A stretch of DNA of 32,186 bases from Bacteroidales bacterium (GTDB taxonomy: Bacteria; Bacteroidota; Bacteroidia; Bacteroidales; P3): the NCBI GenBank assembly GCA_016280915.1, contig JAEEHQ010000081.1, positions 1 through 32,186 on the forward strand, written 5' to 3'. Both the position numbers and the translations under genes were made by a program. This document shows, piece after piece, positions 1-7,699 of the stretch. How positions within the stretch are numbered: position 1 is the first letter of the stretch; each line of letters begins with the position of its first letter. The notes under the pieces are model-generated. The model saw only the letters and a program-made list of their open reading frames with translations. It was not told the origin of the DNA and did no database searches.

Positions 1-297
1 ATAAAAAAAGCGACAGCGTTTAAGCATATCATAACTCCAACCGCTCCCGAATCGCTCAATCAGCCGGACAGATAGGTTTTTCAGAACCTGTTTTCCATAC
101 TCTGCCCGTGTACCCTGTTGCTCACTCTCGAAGATATACCGTCCTACTTCAAAACGTGTCCTCACCTCCGCAACATTTACGGAGTTTGTCACAAACCTCC
201 TTGCCTGTTCTATCAGTCCTGATATACGCTCAAAGAGGGTATCAACTTGTGACACTTCTGTTGCCTCATTCTTCTTCATCTCATTACTTTTATCCAT
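1..297 (-). CDS. DUF1016 N-terminal domain protein (YhcG-like), cut by the window edge
   Basis: The minus strand is open from an ATG at 297 to position 1, giving 99 codons with no stop; the gene continues outside the window. The protein starts MDKSNEMKKNEATEVSQVD. It then runs through LIEQARRFVTNSVNVAEVRTRFEVGRYI, written here in outline only, to AEYGKQVLKNLSVRLIERFG and ends at MLKRCRFFY. The order of an L-I-x-x-A-R helix, an E-x-G-R-Y-I segment, AEYGK, a ...RFG turn and an L-K-R-x-R-x-F-Y end is what I recall for the DUF1016 N-terminal domain. In full-length members this domain precedes a PDDEXK nuclease-like domain (YhcG type), which would lie off the edge. A second in-frame ATG at 279 is an alternative start. 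Full-length function is not established; members are common in accessory DNA. The 276 nt upstream (298-573) is AT-rich, and I see no further gene there. Confidence 0.75.
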   Translation of the reverse strand, partial: MDKSNEMKKNEATEVSQVDTLFERISGLIEQARRFVTNSVNVAEVRTRFEVGRYIFESEQQGTRAEYGKQVLKNLSVRLIERFGSGWSYDMLKRCRFFY

Positions 298-573
298 ATC
301 TCTATTTATTCTACTCTAGTTTATGTGTTTCGTCTTCGGCTGTAAAATTACACCCTCGAAGTACAATCTTTTTGCGCGGTGGTTTTTCTATCTGTATCTC
401 TATTCTTTCTTCTTATTCTATTCTATCGCTTTCCACGTCTTTTTCAAATCTGTTTCGGCTCACGGCTATTGATTATGTTTGTTTCTTCGCAACAGACGTT
501 TTCTCGCCTTGGCATAGTGCAAACTCTACATGATTTGCCCTCTACTCTCGGCTTATCGGAAACGGTGTTCCCC

Positions 574-1854
574 CTATCTGTTCTCTTTTGTCCCCAACAG
601 CCATTTGGTGGCGGGGAGTACGTTGACTGTTTCGTTGTCTTTTTCAATCGTCTGCTCGGTGCTGAAGGTAATCAGCGTGAGGTTACGGCAGTTGAACTTT
701 TTGGCAGCTCGCAGCAGGGCGTTGATTTCGCGTTGGCGCGTCCTTTCAGAAGTGACGTTGTAACTAACTTGTATCAACTCCTGCACGATGCCGTTCTTCG
801 CCACTAAGAAATCAATCTCGAAGGATTTCTCCTTATAGTAGAATATCTCGGCATACTGATGGTGATAACGTCGCAGGAGTTCGATGCACACCACATTCTC
901 TAAACGCCATCCCAGATTTTCGAGCGAGAAGGTATCGTTGCGCTGGGTGGACAAAGCCACGTCCACCACATAGCATTTCTCGTTGCGCAAACGTTCGCTC
1001 GCCTTGTAGGAGAACTTCCTTACCCCAACGAACAGGAACGCTTCCTTCAAGTAGCCGAAATATTTCTCTGCCGTATGGTTTGAGATGCCGAATAACTTAC
1101 AAATGGCGGTAGCCGAAAATTCCTGTGCAAAGTTGTCGGCGAGATAGGCGGCCATCTTGGCAAGCTGATCTACTTGACGAATACGGAAATGCCGGGAGAT
1201 GTCGTTGCGGATGATGGCATTGAACAGGCCGTCGATATAGTTCTTGGGGTTGCTCTCGTTCTGCAACTCGGGGAAACCGCCTGCCTGAAGATACTTGTGT
1301 AGTGCATTTTGCCGCAAACCCTCGGCTTTGGTGGAGATAGAAGCGACATCTACACCGCCCATACGGCAATAGTCGGAAAAAGAGAAAGGATACAATTCCA
1401 CTTTGTTGTAGCGGCCTGTAAGATGGGTGATAAGCTCGTTGGACAACAACTTGGAGTTAGACCCCGTAAGGAAGATACGTTTTTTTTGCCGCAACAGACT
1501 GTTGACAAACAGCGGCCAGGATTCTACATTCTGTATCTCGTCGAAGAAGAGGCAATCCACATTGCCATAAACAATATAGATGGCTTCGAGCAGTTTGTTC
1601 AGATCGTCGGTCTGCATCGACGACAAACGTTCGTCGTCGAAATTTACAAATGCACAATTGACGGCATTATCGATTAGGTACTTGGTGCAGAGGGTGGATT
1701 TCCCGCTCCGTCGCACGCCGATGACAACCTGTGCCAAACTACTATCGTGTGACAGCTGAGAGGCTTCGTGGCGATGGCAGAAAACACTCATATCCTCTGA
1801 TAGGATTTCCTCGCGCTGGTCAGCTATTATCTGGGCTAATTCTTCAACTGACAT
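574..1854 (-). CDS. AAA ATPase with C-terminal DUF4143 domain
   Basis: The protein has 426 residues. It has a Walker A motif GVRRSGKST at about residues 46-54, a Walker B strand CLFFDE at 101-106, and a sensor-like strand FLTGSNSKLLS at 128-138. The segment LTGRYNKVELYPFSFSDY at about 145-162 is typical of the family. The C-terminal half, with the patterns DVALSTQRN and LENVVCIELLRRYH, matches DUF4143, a domain with a restriction-endonuclease-like core. Family members are single-gene predicted ATPases, abundant in Bacteroidota; their substrate is unknown. The ATG at 1854 is supported by a TATCTTTG promoter element ending 16 nt upstream. Four phased repeats lie over and beyond that promoter (separate entries), which suggests a dedicated regulator or autoregulation. 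The next gene downstream on the same strand is the DUF1016 protein, 276 nt away, so co-transcription is uncertain. Confidence 0.9.
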   Translation of the reverse strand: MSVEELAQIIADQREEILSEDMSVFCHRHEASQLSHDSSLAQVVIGVRRSGKSTLCTKYLIDNAVNCAFVNFDDERLSSMQTDDLNKLLEAIYIVYGNVDCLFFDEIQNVESWPLFVNSLLRQKKRIFLTGSNSKLLSNELITHLTGRYNKVELYPFSFSDYCRMGGVDVASISTKAEGLRQNALHKYLQAGGFPELQNESNPKNYIDGLFNAIIRNDISRHFRIRQVDQLAKMAAYLADNFAQEFSATAICKLFGISNHTAEKYFGYLKEAFLFVGVRKFSYKASERLRNEKCYVVDVALSTQRNDTFSLENLGWRLENVVCIELLRRYHHQYAEIFYYKEKSFEIDFLVAKNGIVQELIQVSYNVTSERTRQREINALLRAAKKFNCRNLTLITFSTEQTIEKDNETVNVLPATKWLLGTKENR

Positions 1855-1870
1855 ACTGTGATTTTTTTTG

Positions 1871-1878
1871 CAAAGATA
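1871..1878 (-). promoter_or_regulatory. -7 element (TATCTTTG) of the DUF4143 ATPase promoter
   Basis: Read on the minus strand the bases are TATCTTTG, a perfect match to the Bacteroidota -7 consensus TAnnTTTG. The element ends 16 nt before the ATG at 1854, so the leader is very short. A TTTTCG about 22 nt upstream could be a poor -33 element. No Shine-Dalgarno sequence is visible before the start codon. Confidence 0.7.
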
Positions 1879-1884
1879 CGAAAT

Positions 1885-1994
1885 AATTCCTTATTTGCAC
1901 GAAAACACTTCTTAAAACTTCCTTATTTTACCATTATTTACTATCGGAACTTCCTTATTTTACCTATTTACACCCATTTAAACTTCCTTATTTT
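1885..1994 (-). repeat. Four phased operator-like repeats (AAAATAAGGAAGTT) upstream of the DUF4143 gene
   Basis: On the plus strand AACTTCCTTATTTT occurs identically at 1916-1929, 1948-1961 and 1981-1994. A degenerate copy, AATTCCTTATTTG, lies at 1885-1897. The shared TTCCTT cores start at 1887, 1919, 1951 and 1984, spaced 32, 32 and 33 bp. That is about three helical turns, which puts all copies on the same DNA face. The degenerate copy sits directly upstream of the -7 element at 1871-1878, where a repressor or activator would contact the promoter. The intervening sequences are not conserved, so this is an array of short sites and not a simple tandem duplication. The binding protein is unknown. 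Confidence 0.7.
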
Positions 1995-2111
1995 CCACAT
2001 TAACGAAGTGCGACTTGACTTTCCCTCTTTCCAGATATTTATTTTGTTAAAAAACACCCTGACTCAGAAATCTCTTTCATCAAAAAACACTCTATCCCTG
2101 AAATCTTGGGG

Positions 2112-3128
2112 TCAGGATGTACTTGCGTACTGGGTCTGCATCTGGGCGACGGTTTCGGCTATGCGTCGGCGGAGGTGTTGGGGTTGAAGCACCTCGATGT
2201 CAGCCCCGAAGGAGAGGATTTCGGCCACCAGTTCGTTGTTGACCCGCATGGGAAAGGCAATGGTGTGGGTTTGCTCGTCGTGTTTGAGAATGCGTTGCTT
2301 CTCGCTAAAGGGCTTGGTCTCCACATAGGGATAACGCTGGTTAGACACCCGCAGGACTATCTGTTCGATGGCCATGTCGCTGTTGCGACTCACACCCATC
2401 ATATCGTCGAACCAAGTATGGAAATCCACCTCCGCTTCTCGGTATGCATGCCGCCATTGGCGGATGGTCAGTATGCGGTCGAGGGCAAGGTTGAGGAGGT
2501 CGCCCGTCTCGTCGGCAGCGGCGAAGAGGAACCAACGGCTGTTGAACTGCTTGAGATAGTAGGGATGTATCTTCAGCTCGGCAGGTTCGGGCTGCTGATA
2601 GGGTTTGTAGCGGACGATGACAGGGTGGCGGTTGATGATACTCTCGAGAAGGGTGGCGAAGTGGGCGTTACCTGCAAAGGCGTTGTTGTTCTCGAAACTG
2701 ACATAGGGCTGGGCGGTGTCGAGGGGACGGCCGTCGGTTATGGCCTGCAGGGTGGTGAGCATCCATTGCCATTGGGGATTCTGCTCGTCGGCATCGCTAT
2801 AACGCTCGCGAAGCAGGTCGATGGTGCGGGTGAGGGCATCGTGGTCGGGGGCGGTGAGCTGAAGCAGCTCGAGATTATAGGAGGTGTCGCAATAGCGGTA
2901 GTAATACTGCTTTTTCAGCTCGGGGTCGAACTGCACGTTGTAGGGCTCGGCTTGGAGGTCTTGCAAATCTTGTTGTATGGTGCGGGTGGAGATGGTGTTC
3001 AGGTCGTATTTCTGCATCTCGCGATTGCAGCATTCGAGCAGGTCTTTTGCGCGATAGCGACGGGAGGTGTCTTGAAAACAGCGGTTGAGCACCTGATAGC
3101 GCAGCATTTTGTTTCGGTCGATGGGCAT
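2112..3128 (-). CDS. WYL-domain transcriptional regulator
   Basis: The protein has 338 residues. An N-terminal winged helix-turn-helix (about residues 8-75) contains RYRAKDLLE and the recognition-helix stretch TISTRTIQQDLQDL. A WYL domain follows from about residue 155, with VIVRYKPYQQPEPAE, then HPYYLKQFNSRWFLFA at about 188-203 (WFL stands where WYL usually is) and LALDRIL. The C-terminal part, with VETKPFSEKQR and AFPMRVNNELVAEILSFG, is the usual WYL C-terminal extension. Such proteins are DNA-binding regulators whose WYL domain senses a ligand, often a nucleic acid or nucleotide; the ligand here is unknown. The gene lies 17 nt downstream of a small winged-helix gene on the same strand, so the two are probably co-transcribed. 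No strong terminator was seen after the stop. Confidence 0.9.
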   Translation of the reverse strand: MPIDRNKMLRYQVLNRCFQDTSRRYRAKDLLECCNREMQKYDLNTISTRTIQQDLQDLQAEPYNVQFDPELKKQYYYRYCDTSYNLELLQLTAPDHDALTRTIDLLRERYSDADEQNPQWQWMLTTLQAITDGRPLDTAQPYVSFENNNAFAGNAHFATLLESIINRHPVIVRYKPYQQPEPAELKIHPYYLKQFNSRWFLFAAADETGDLLNLALDRILTIRQWRHAYREAEVDFHTWFDDMMGVSRNSDMAIEQIVLRVSNQRYPYVETKPFSEKQRILKHDEQTHTIAFPMRVNNELVAEILSFGADIEVLQPQHLRRRIAETVAQMQTQYASTS

Positions 3129-3145
3129 GATGAAAAGGGGATTTA

Positions 3146-3334
3146 TTATGTGGCCAGGGTGTAGGTTCGGTTTCGGTTGGCACCGTGGGCGACTATCTTT
3201 CCTTGGTCCAGTAGTTGGTAGATATAGGCTTTGGTTTGAGTGGGCTTCAGCCCCAGGAGGGCCGACACAAAGGCACTTTCGCGCGCCGAAGGTTCCACTT
3301 GCCGTAGGTATTTGTCAAAATCCTGTTGTTTCAT
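3146..3334 (-). CDS. Small winged-helix-like protein, 62 residues
   Basis: I use the ATG at 3334. A longer open frame extends upstream, but the -7-like element TATCTTTA (3354-3361) lies inside that extension, and AGAGGG precedes the ATG at 3334. The 62-residue product begins MKQQDFDKYLRQVEPSARESA. It continues with an ALLGLKPTQTKAYIYQLLDQGKIVA helix-turn-helix pattern (given in outline) and ends in a beta-wing, GANRNRTYTLAT. This has the layout of a minimal winged-helix DNA-binding protein. The WYL regulator starts 17 nt downstream, so the pair probably forms a two-gene regulatory operon. It may be a DNA-binding partner or autoregulator. I cannot assign a specific family. Confidence 0.65.
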   Translation of the reverse strand: MKQQDFDKYLRQVEPSARESAFVSALLGLKPTQTKAYIYQLLDQGKIVAHGANRNRTYTLAT

Positions 3335-3353
3335 ATTCCCTCTGTTTTGAATA

Positions 3354-3361
3354 TAAAGATA
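3354..3361 (-). promoter_or_regulatory. -7-like element (TATCTTTA) before the small winged-helix gene
   Basis: Minus-strand TATCTTTA matches TAnnTTTG at seven of eight positions. It ends 19 nt before the ATG at 3334. It is preceded by A/T-rich DNA without a clear -33 element. Confidence 0.45.
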
Positions 3362-3519
3362 CAAAAAATAATGGGATTGAGAGAAAAAATGGGATGCTTT
3401 AGACAAACTATTTTGCAACTTTTTTAAATTGTCTATGGTCAACAAAAACAAATAGGAGGCGGATGGTAGCGAGGCACTACTATGCAGGGTTCTATGCGGT
3501 AGTGTCAAGCGGACAGGGG

Positions 3520-3966
3520 CTATTCCTCAAAGGGGACCTTCTGTCCGTTGAAGCGGATGGCCGAGAGGCGGTAGGTGCCGTCGGGCCGACGGGTGTAGTA
3601 GTATCGGTAGGTGTTGCGGGTGGGGCGGCCATCCTCGTCGTAGGTAGTTTGGATGCAGCGAATGCGGTTGCCGTGGTAGTCGTAGCGGTTGACTTCGGTG
3701 TAGAGAAGATACTCGTCGGCGGTGTAGATTTCTTTGCGTTCGGGACGTCCTTGGCGGTCGTAGCTCTGCAACATGCGGGTGCTGACGACGCCAAGGCTGT
3801 CGTAGGTGTAGGTGATAAGCACGGCAAGATGGTCATCAGCATCCATCACCTTATGGGAGGAGGAGACAAGGTGTCCGTCGTCATCGCGATTGATGACGGC
3901 CTCCTGCGCCCGCAAGGCAGACAGGGCCGAGAGGGCCAATAGAGCCAAAAGCAATGCCTTTTTCAT
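3520..3966 (-). CDS. Small secreted YD-repeat-like protein, unknown function
   Basis: The product has 148 residues and begins MKKALLLALLALSALSALRA, a clear Sec signal peptide with likely cleavage around residue 20 (LRA/QEA). The mature part is rich in Y, D and R and carries short repeated units of the form TYTYDSLG, QSYDRQGRPER, NRYDYHGNRIR and TTYDEDGRPTR. These look like the YD/RHS-type beta-strand repeats found in Bacteroidota envelope proteins. The ATG overlaps the stop codon of ettA in the arrangement ATGA (4-nt overlap), so the two genes are translationally coupled. Nothing suggests a role in translation; the coupling may only reflect a compact transcript. No lipobox cysteine is seen, so it is probably periplasmic or exported. 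Exact family not recognised. Confidence 0.75.
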   Translation of the reverse strand: MKKALLLALLALSALSALRAQEAVINRDDDGHLVSSSHKVMDADDHLAVLITYTYDSLGVVSTRMLQSYDRQGRPERKEIYTADEYLLYTEVNRYDYHGNRIRCIQTTYDEDGRPTRNTYRYYYTRRPDGTYRLSAIRFNGQKVPFEE

Positions 3967-5633
3967 TTCATCAGTTTCTTATAACGCAGGCGGTGGGGGG
4001 TGTCGTCGCCGAGGCGTTTGCGGCGGTTCTCTTCATACTCGCTGTAGGAGCCCTCGAAGAAATAGACCTGCGAGTCGCCCTCGAAGGCGAGGATATGGGT
4101 GCAGATGCGGTCGAGAAACCAACGGTCGTGGCTGATGACCACGGCACAGCCGGCAAAGTTCTCCAAGCCCTCCTCCAGGGCACGCATGGTGTTGACATCG
4201 ATGTCGTTGGTGGGCTCGTCGAGGAGCAGCACATTGGCCTCGCTCTTGAGGGTCAGGGCCAGATGGAGACGGTTGCGCTCACCGCCGCTGAGCACGCCGG
4301 CTTTCTTGTTTTGGTCGGTGCCGGTGAAGTTAAAACGCGACAGATAGGCTCGGGCATTCACCAGACGGCCGCCCATCGAGATAAGCTCGTTGCCCTCGGA
4401 AACCACGTCATAGACACTCTTCTCGGGGTCGATCTGCACATGCTGCTGGTCGACATAACCAATCTTGACCGTCTCGCCCACGGTGAAGGTGCCGGTGTCG
4501 GGCTTCTCCAATCCCATGATGAGACGGAAGAGGGTGGTCTTGCCACAGCCGTTGGGGCCGATGATGCCCACGATGCCGGCAGGTGGCAGGCTGAAGGTGA
4601 GATTTTCATAGAGCAGCTTGTCGCCGTAGGCCTTGCTCACGCCTTCCACCTCCAACACCTTGTTGCCCAGACGGGGACCGTTGGGGATAAAGATTTCGAG
4701 GTTTTGTTCCTTCTCCTTCACGTCCTCGTTCATCATGCGGTCGTAGGCAGCCAGACGGGCCTTGCCCTTGGCATGACGGGCCTTGGGAGCCATGCGCACC
4801 CATTCCAGCTCACGCTGGAGGGTCTTGCGACGCTTGCTTTCCTGTTTCTCCTCCATGGCCAGACGCTGGGTCTTCTGGTCGAGCCAACTGCTGTAGTTGC
4901 CCTGCCAAGGAATGCCTTCGCCACGGTCGAGCTCAAGAATCCAGCCAGCCACATTGTCGAGGAAATAACGGTCGTGGGTGACGGCGATGACGGTGCCCTT
5001 ATATTGACGCAGGTGCTGCTCGAGCCAGTCGATGCTCTCGGCATCGAGGTGGTTGGTAGGCTCGTCGAGCAACAGGATGTCGGGTTCCTGCAACAGCAGA
5101 CGACACAGCGCCACACGGCGACGCTCGCCACCGCTGAGGTTCTTCACCAGCTGGTCCTCCTCGGGACAACGGAGGGCATCCATGGCGCGCTCCAGACGGC
5201 TGTCGAGGTTCCAGGCATCGTATTGGTCGAGCAACTCGGTCAGCTCGCCCTGGCGCTCGCAGAGCTTGTCAAAGTCGGCATCTGGCTCGCCAAAGGCGTT
5301 GTTCACCTCCTCATATTCTTTGAGGGCATCCACAATGGGCTGAACGGCTTCCTGCACCACCTCTTTGACCGTCTTGGAGTCGTCGAGCTTGGGTTCCTGC
5401 TCCAGGTAACCCACACTATATCCGGGGGAGAAAACCACCTCGCCCTGATAGTCCTTGTCGACCCCGGCAATAATCTTCAGCAAGGAAGACTTGCCCGAAC
5501 CGTTGAGACCGATGATGCCGATTTTGGCACCATAGAAAAAGGAGAGATAAATATCTTTCAGAATCTGGCGGCTGGGGGGAATGAGCTTGCCCACACCTAC
5601 CATAGAAAAAATGATTTTTTTGTCGTCAGCCAT
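3963..5633 (-). CDS. ettA: EttA-type ABC-F translation factor
   Basis: The 556-residue length fits EttA (about 555). It has two ABC domains with no membrane segments. The first has Walker A GLNGSGKS at 42-49, an arm insertion at about 95-140, signature LSGGE at 166-170 and LLLDEPTNHLDAES from 187. A charged linker (about 245-320) contains GNYSSWLDQK and ARHAKGKARLAAYDRM, characteristic of this ABC-F group. The second has Walker A GPNGCGKT at 359-366, then LSGGERNRLHLA and LLLDEPTNDID. EttA binds the ribosomal E site and couples elongation to the ATP/ADP ratio. The gene follows recJ after a terminator, and a TAAATTTG element lies 7 nt before the ATG, so it may be transcribed on its own with almost no leader. 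The gene for a small secreted protein overlaps its stop codon. Confidence 0.93.
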   Translation of the reverse strand: MADDKKIIFSMVGVGKLIPPSRQILKDIYLSFFYGAKIGIIGLNGSGKSSLLKIIAGVDKDYQGEVVFSPGYSVGYLEQEPKLDDSKTVKEVVQEAVQPIVDALKEYEEVNNAFGEPDADFDKLCERQGELTELLDQYDAWNLDSRLERAMDALRCPEEDQLVKNLSGGERRRVALCRLLLQEPDILLLDEPTNHLDAESIDWLEQHLRQYKGTVIAVTHDRYFLDNVAGWILELDRGEGIPWQGNYSSWLDQKTQRLAMEEKQESKRRKTLQRELEWVRMAPKARHAKGKARLAAYDRMMNEDVKEKEQNLEIFIPNGPRLGNKVLEVEGVSKAYGDKLLYENLTFSLPPAGIVGIIGPNGCGKTTLFRLIMGLEKPDTGTFTVGETVKIGYVDQQHVQIDPEKSVYDVVSEGNELISMGGRLVNARAYLSRFNFTGTDQNKKAGVLSGGERNRLHLALTLKSEANVLLLDEPTNDIDVNTMRALEEGLENFAGCAVVISHDRWFLDRICTHILAFEGDSQVYFFEGSYSEYEENRRKRLGDDTPHRLRYKKLMK

Positions 5634-5640
5634 GAGTGTT

Positions 5641-5648
5641 CAAATTTA
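5641..5648 (-). promoter_or_regulatory. Candidate -7 element (TAAATTTG) for ettA
   Basis: Minus-strand TAAATTTG fits TAnnTTTG and lies only 7 nt before the ettA ATG. It overlaps the end of the T-rich tract of the recJ terminator. No good -33 element is visible at 19-21 nt, so this remains tentative. Confidence 0.35.
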
Positions 5649-5696
5649 AAAAAATACTAAAAAATGTTTGAGGTGCAACAAATAATGTGCACCCTC
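5645..5696 (-). terminator. Rho-independent terminator after recJ
   Basis: Immediately after the recJ stop, the minus strand reads GAGGGTGCA, a short A/T loop, then TGCACCTC: an 8-bp stem with one bulged G (5670-5696). T-rich sequence follows (AAACATTTTTTAG, then TATTTTTTT). Confidence 0.75.
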
Positions 5697-7535
5697 TTAG
5701 TCTTCTTCGAAGCGCATATCTTTGACATTGAGCTGGATGTCGGTCTTGCCGTTCCAGTAGTTCTCCTCCAAGGAATAGCATAGGGTAAAGGAGCGACCGG
5801 CCTTGACCTTGGAATAGTATTGTGCCAGCTGGAAGGCGATTGCCGGATAGGAACGCGAGCGGGCGGTAAGGGATATAGCATTGAACTTGAGATGCTTGCC
5901 ACCCACCACGCGGGCATAGCCCGTGTCGACCAAATCGTGCGAGACGAAGATAGGAATATTGTTTTCGGGGCCGAAGGGACTGAACTGCTTGAGGATGCGC
6001 AGAAACTTGGGAGTTATCTGGGTGCCGAAATCCACCACGGCATCCACCTCAATCTCAGGCACCATGCTGTCGACCTTCAGGTTCTGCTCCACCACCTCCT
6101 CGAAACGAGCCTTGAAGGCTTCGAAGTTCTCGGGCTTGACGCTCACGCCGGCAGCACATTTGTGACCTCCGAAATGCTCCAACAGGTCGCTACATTGCTC
6201 GAGGGCGGTATGCACGTCGAACTCCTTGATGCTTCGGGCCGAACCGGTGATGAGGTCATCGGTGGAACGGGTGAAGATGATGGTGGGTTTGTAATAGGCC
6301 TCCACCAGTCGCGATGCCACGATACCCACCACACCCTTGTGCCAGCTCTCGTCGTAAAGGACGATGCTCTTCTTGCCACGGAACTCGGGATTGCTCTCGA
6401 TGCGACGCTTGGCCTCCTCGGTGGCGGCGCTGTCGAGGTCTTTACGCTCGGTATTGTAGTTATTGATTTCCTCTGCCAGCATGCCCGCCTGCTCGGGATT
6501 GTCGCTCAGAAGCAGGCGCACCGAGTCAAAGGCGCTACGAATACGTCCGGCAGCATTGATGCGGGGCCCTACGAGGAAAACCAGGTCGGTGATGCTAAGT
6601 TCTTTGCAGAAATAGGACTTATCCTCGGGATGGCTGGCCTTGTACTCCTCGGTGCGACGTTCGATATGGCCATAGGTGAGGATGGCCTCGATGCCGGGAC
6701 GAGGATGGGTGTTGATGACCTTGAGGCCATAGAAGGCAAGCACGCGGTTTTCGCCCATGATGGGGACAATGTCGGAGGCGATGCTCACGGCCACCAAGTC
6801 GAGATATTTGAGCATGCGCAGCTTGAGGTCCTCGCGTTTTTCCTTACGGACCTCGTCGAGCTGGTCGGGATTGTCGCACAGGCGCACACCCATACGCTGT
6901 TCCTGATGGGCCTCAACAATCTTAAAGCCGATGCCGCAACCCGAGAGCTCCTTGTAGGGGTAGGGGCAGTCGAGACGTTTCGGGTCGAGTACCGCCACAG
7001 CTTCGGGGATGTTATCGCCGTCGGGCAGGTGGTGGTCGCCAATGATGAAGTCGATGCCCAAACTGCGCGCATAGGCCACCTGTTCGTTGGCCTTGATGCC
7101 ACAGTCGAGGGCGATGACAAGTTTCACACCCGTTTCTTTTGCATAGTCGATACCCTGAAAAGAAATGCCATAGCCCTCGCTGTCGCGGTCGGGGATATAG
7201 AAATCGATATTGTGGTGGAACGACTGCAAATAGGAATAGACAAGGGCAACCGCAGAGGTGCCGTCAACATCATAGTCGCCGTAAACAAGGATGCGTTCAC
7301 GGCGTCGAACCGCCTCATTGATACGAGCAATGGCACGGTCCATGTCCTTCATACGGAAAGGATCATGAAGTTGGTCGAGACTGGGTCGGAAAAAACATCG
7401 GGCCTCTTCAAATGTGGTAACACCACGTTCAACAAGTAACGTGGCGATAATTTTATCAACGCCTAACGACTCCGCAAGTTTGTCAACTACCTCTATATCA
7501 TAATCTTTCCTTAAAATCCAACGTTTTTCTTTCAT
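5697..7535 (-). CDS. recJ: Single-stranded-DNA-specific exonuclease RecJ
   Basis: The product has 612 residues, a little longer than E. coli RecJ (577). DHH-phosphoesterase motifs are intact: GDYDVDGTSA at 86-95 (motif I), ALDCGI at about 142-147, GDHHLP at 166-171 (the DHH box), and an NAAGRI segment. The DHHA1 domain carries GGHKCAAG with a following OB-like domain. RecJ is a 5'-3' ssDNA exonuclease acting in recombination and mismatch or base-excision repair, using Mn2+/Mg2+ at the Asp/His cluster. The start at 7535 is supported by a TTTTG-N19-TATCTTTA promoter ending 13 nt upstream, and the gene ends in a terminator, so it is probably monocistronic. Nothing unusual was seen. Confidence 0.95.
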   Translation of the reverse strand: MKEKRWILRKDYDIEVVDKLAESLGVDKIIATLLVERGVTTFEEARCFFRPSLDQLHDPFRMKDMDRAIARINEAVRRRERILVYGDYDVDGTSAVALVYSYLQSFHHNIDFYIPDRDSEGYGISFQGIDYAKETGVKLVIALDCGIKANEQVAYARSLGIDFIIGDHHLPDGDNIPEAVAVLDPKRLDCPYPYKELSGCGIGFKIVEAHQEQRMGVRLCDNPDQLDEVRKEKREDLKLRMLKYLDLVAVSIASDIVPIMGENRVLAFYGLKVINTHPRPGIEAILTYGHIERRTEEYKASHPEDKSYFCKELSITDLVFLVGPRINAAGRIRSAFDSVRLLLSDNPEQAGMLAEEINNYNTERKDLDSAATEEAKRRIESNPEFRGKKSIVLYDESWHKGVVGIVASRLVEAYYKPTIIFTRSTDDLITGSARSIKEFDVHTALEQCSDLLEHFGGHKCAAGVSVKPENFEAFKARFEEVVEQNLKVDSMVPEIEVDAVVDFGTQITPKFLRILKQFSPFGPENNIPIFVSHDLVDTGYARVVGGKHLKFNAISLTARSRSYPAIAFQLAQYYSKVKAGRSFTLCYSLEENYWNGKTDIQLNVKDMRFEED

Positions 7536-7548
7536 TTCTTTCTGGCCG

Positions 7549-7580
7549 TAAAGATACGACTTTTTTCCGATATGGCAAAA
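7549..7580 (-). promoter_or_regulatory. recJ promoter (TTTTG-N19-TATCTTTA)
   Basis: The minus strand carries TTTTG (7576-7580), a 19-nt spacer, then TATCTTTA (7549-7556). This matches the Bacteroidota -33/-7 arrangement with the expected spacing. The -7 element ends 13 nt before the ATG. Confidence 0.7.
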
Positions 7581-7631
7581 CTTTTCATAATTCTAATTAT
7601 AAAAAATAAGCCAAAAGCAGAAGGCAATAGA

Positions 7632-7659
7632 CCAAAAATCAGTATCTTATGAATACTGA
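7632..7659 (-). terminator. Terminator of the ABC transporter operon
   Basis: Minus-strand TCAGTAT-TCATAAG-ATACTGA forms a perfect 7-bp stem (7639-7659), followed by TTTTTGG. It lies about 40 nt after the permease stop and closes the five-gene run that begins at 13672. Confidence 0.75.
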
Positions 7660-7699
7660 ACATTGTACTCAACAGCCAGAAATGGCGAAGAGGGTCTTA

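Noticed and set aside
108..807. Overlapping plus-strand open frames of 77-142 codons at the left edge
   Set aside because: Low-complexity Ser/Leu/Phe-rich translations that mirror the minus-strand DUF1016 and DUF4143 genes and the A/T-rich gap; no family features.
2040..2125. CCTGAC/GTCAGG pair downstream of the WYL gene as a terminator
   Set aside because: Only 6 bp of stem across a loop of more than 50 nt, and the inner pairing breaks down; T-runs are present but the hairpin is too weak.
3954..5660. 568-codon plus-strand open frame
   Set aside because: It lies entirely antisense to ettA, whose motifs are all intact. The His/Leu/Val-rich translation is a codon-bias shadow; the same holds for 5820-7439, 8156-9601 and 20043-22262.
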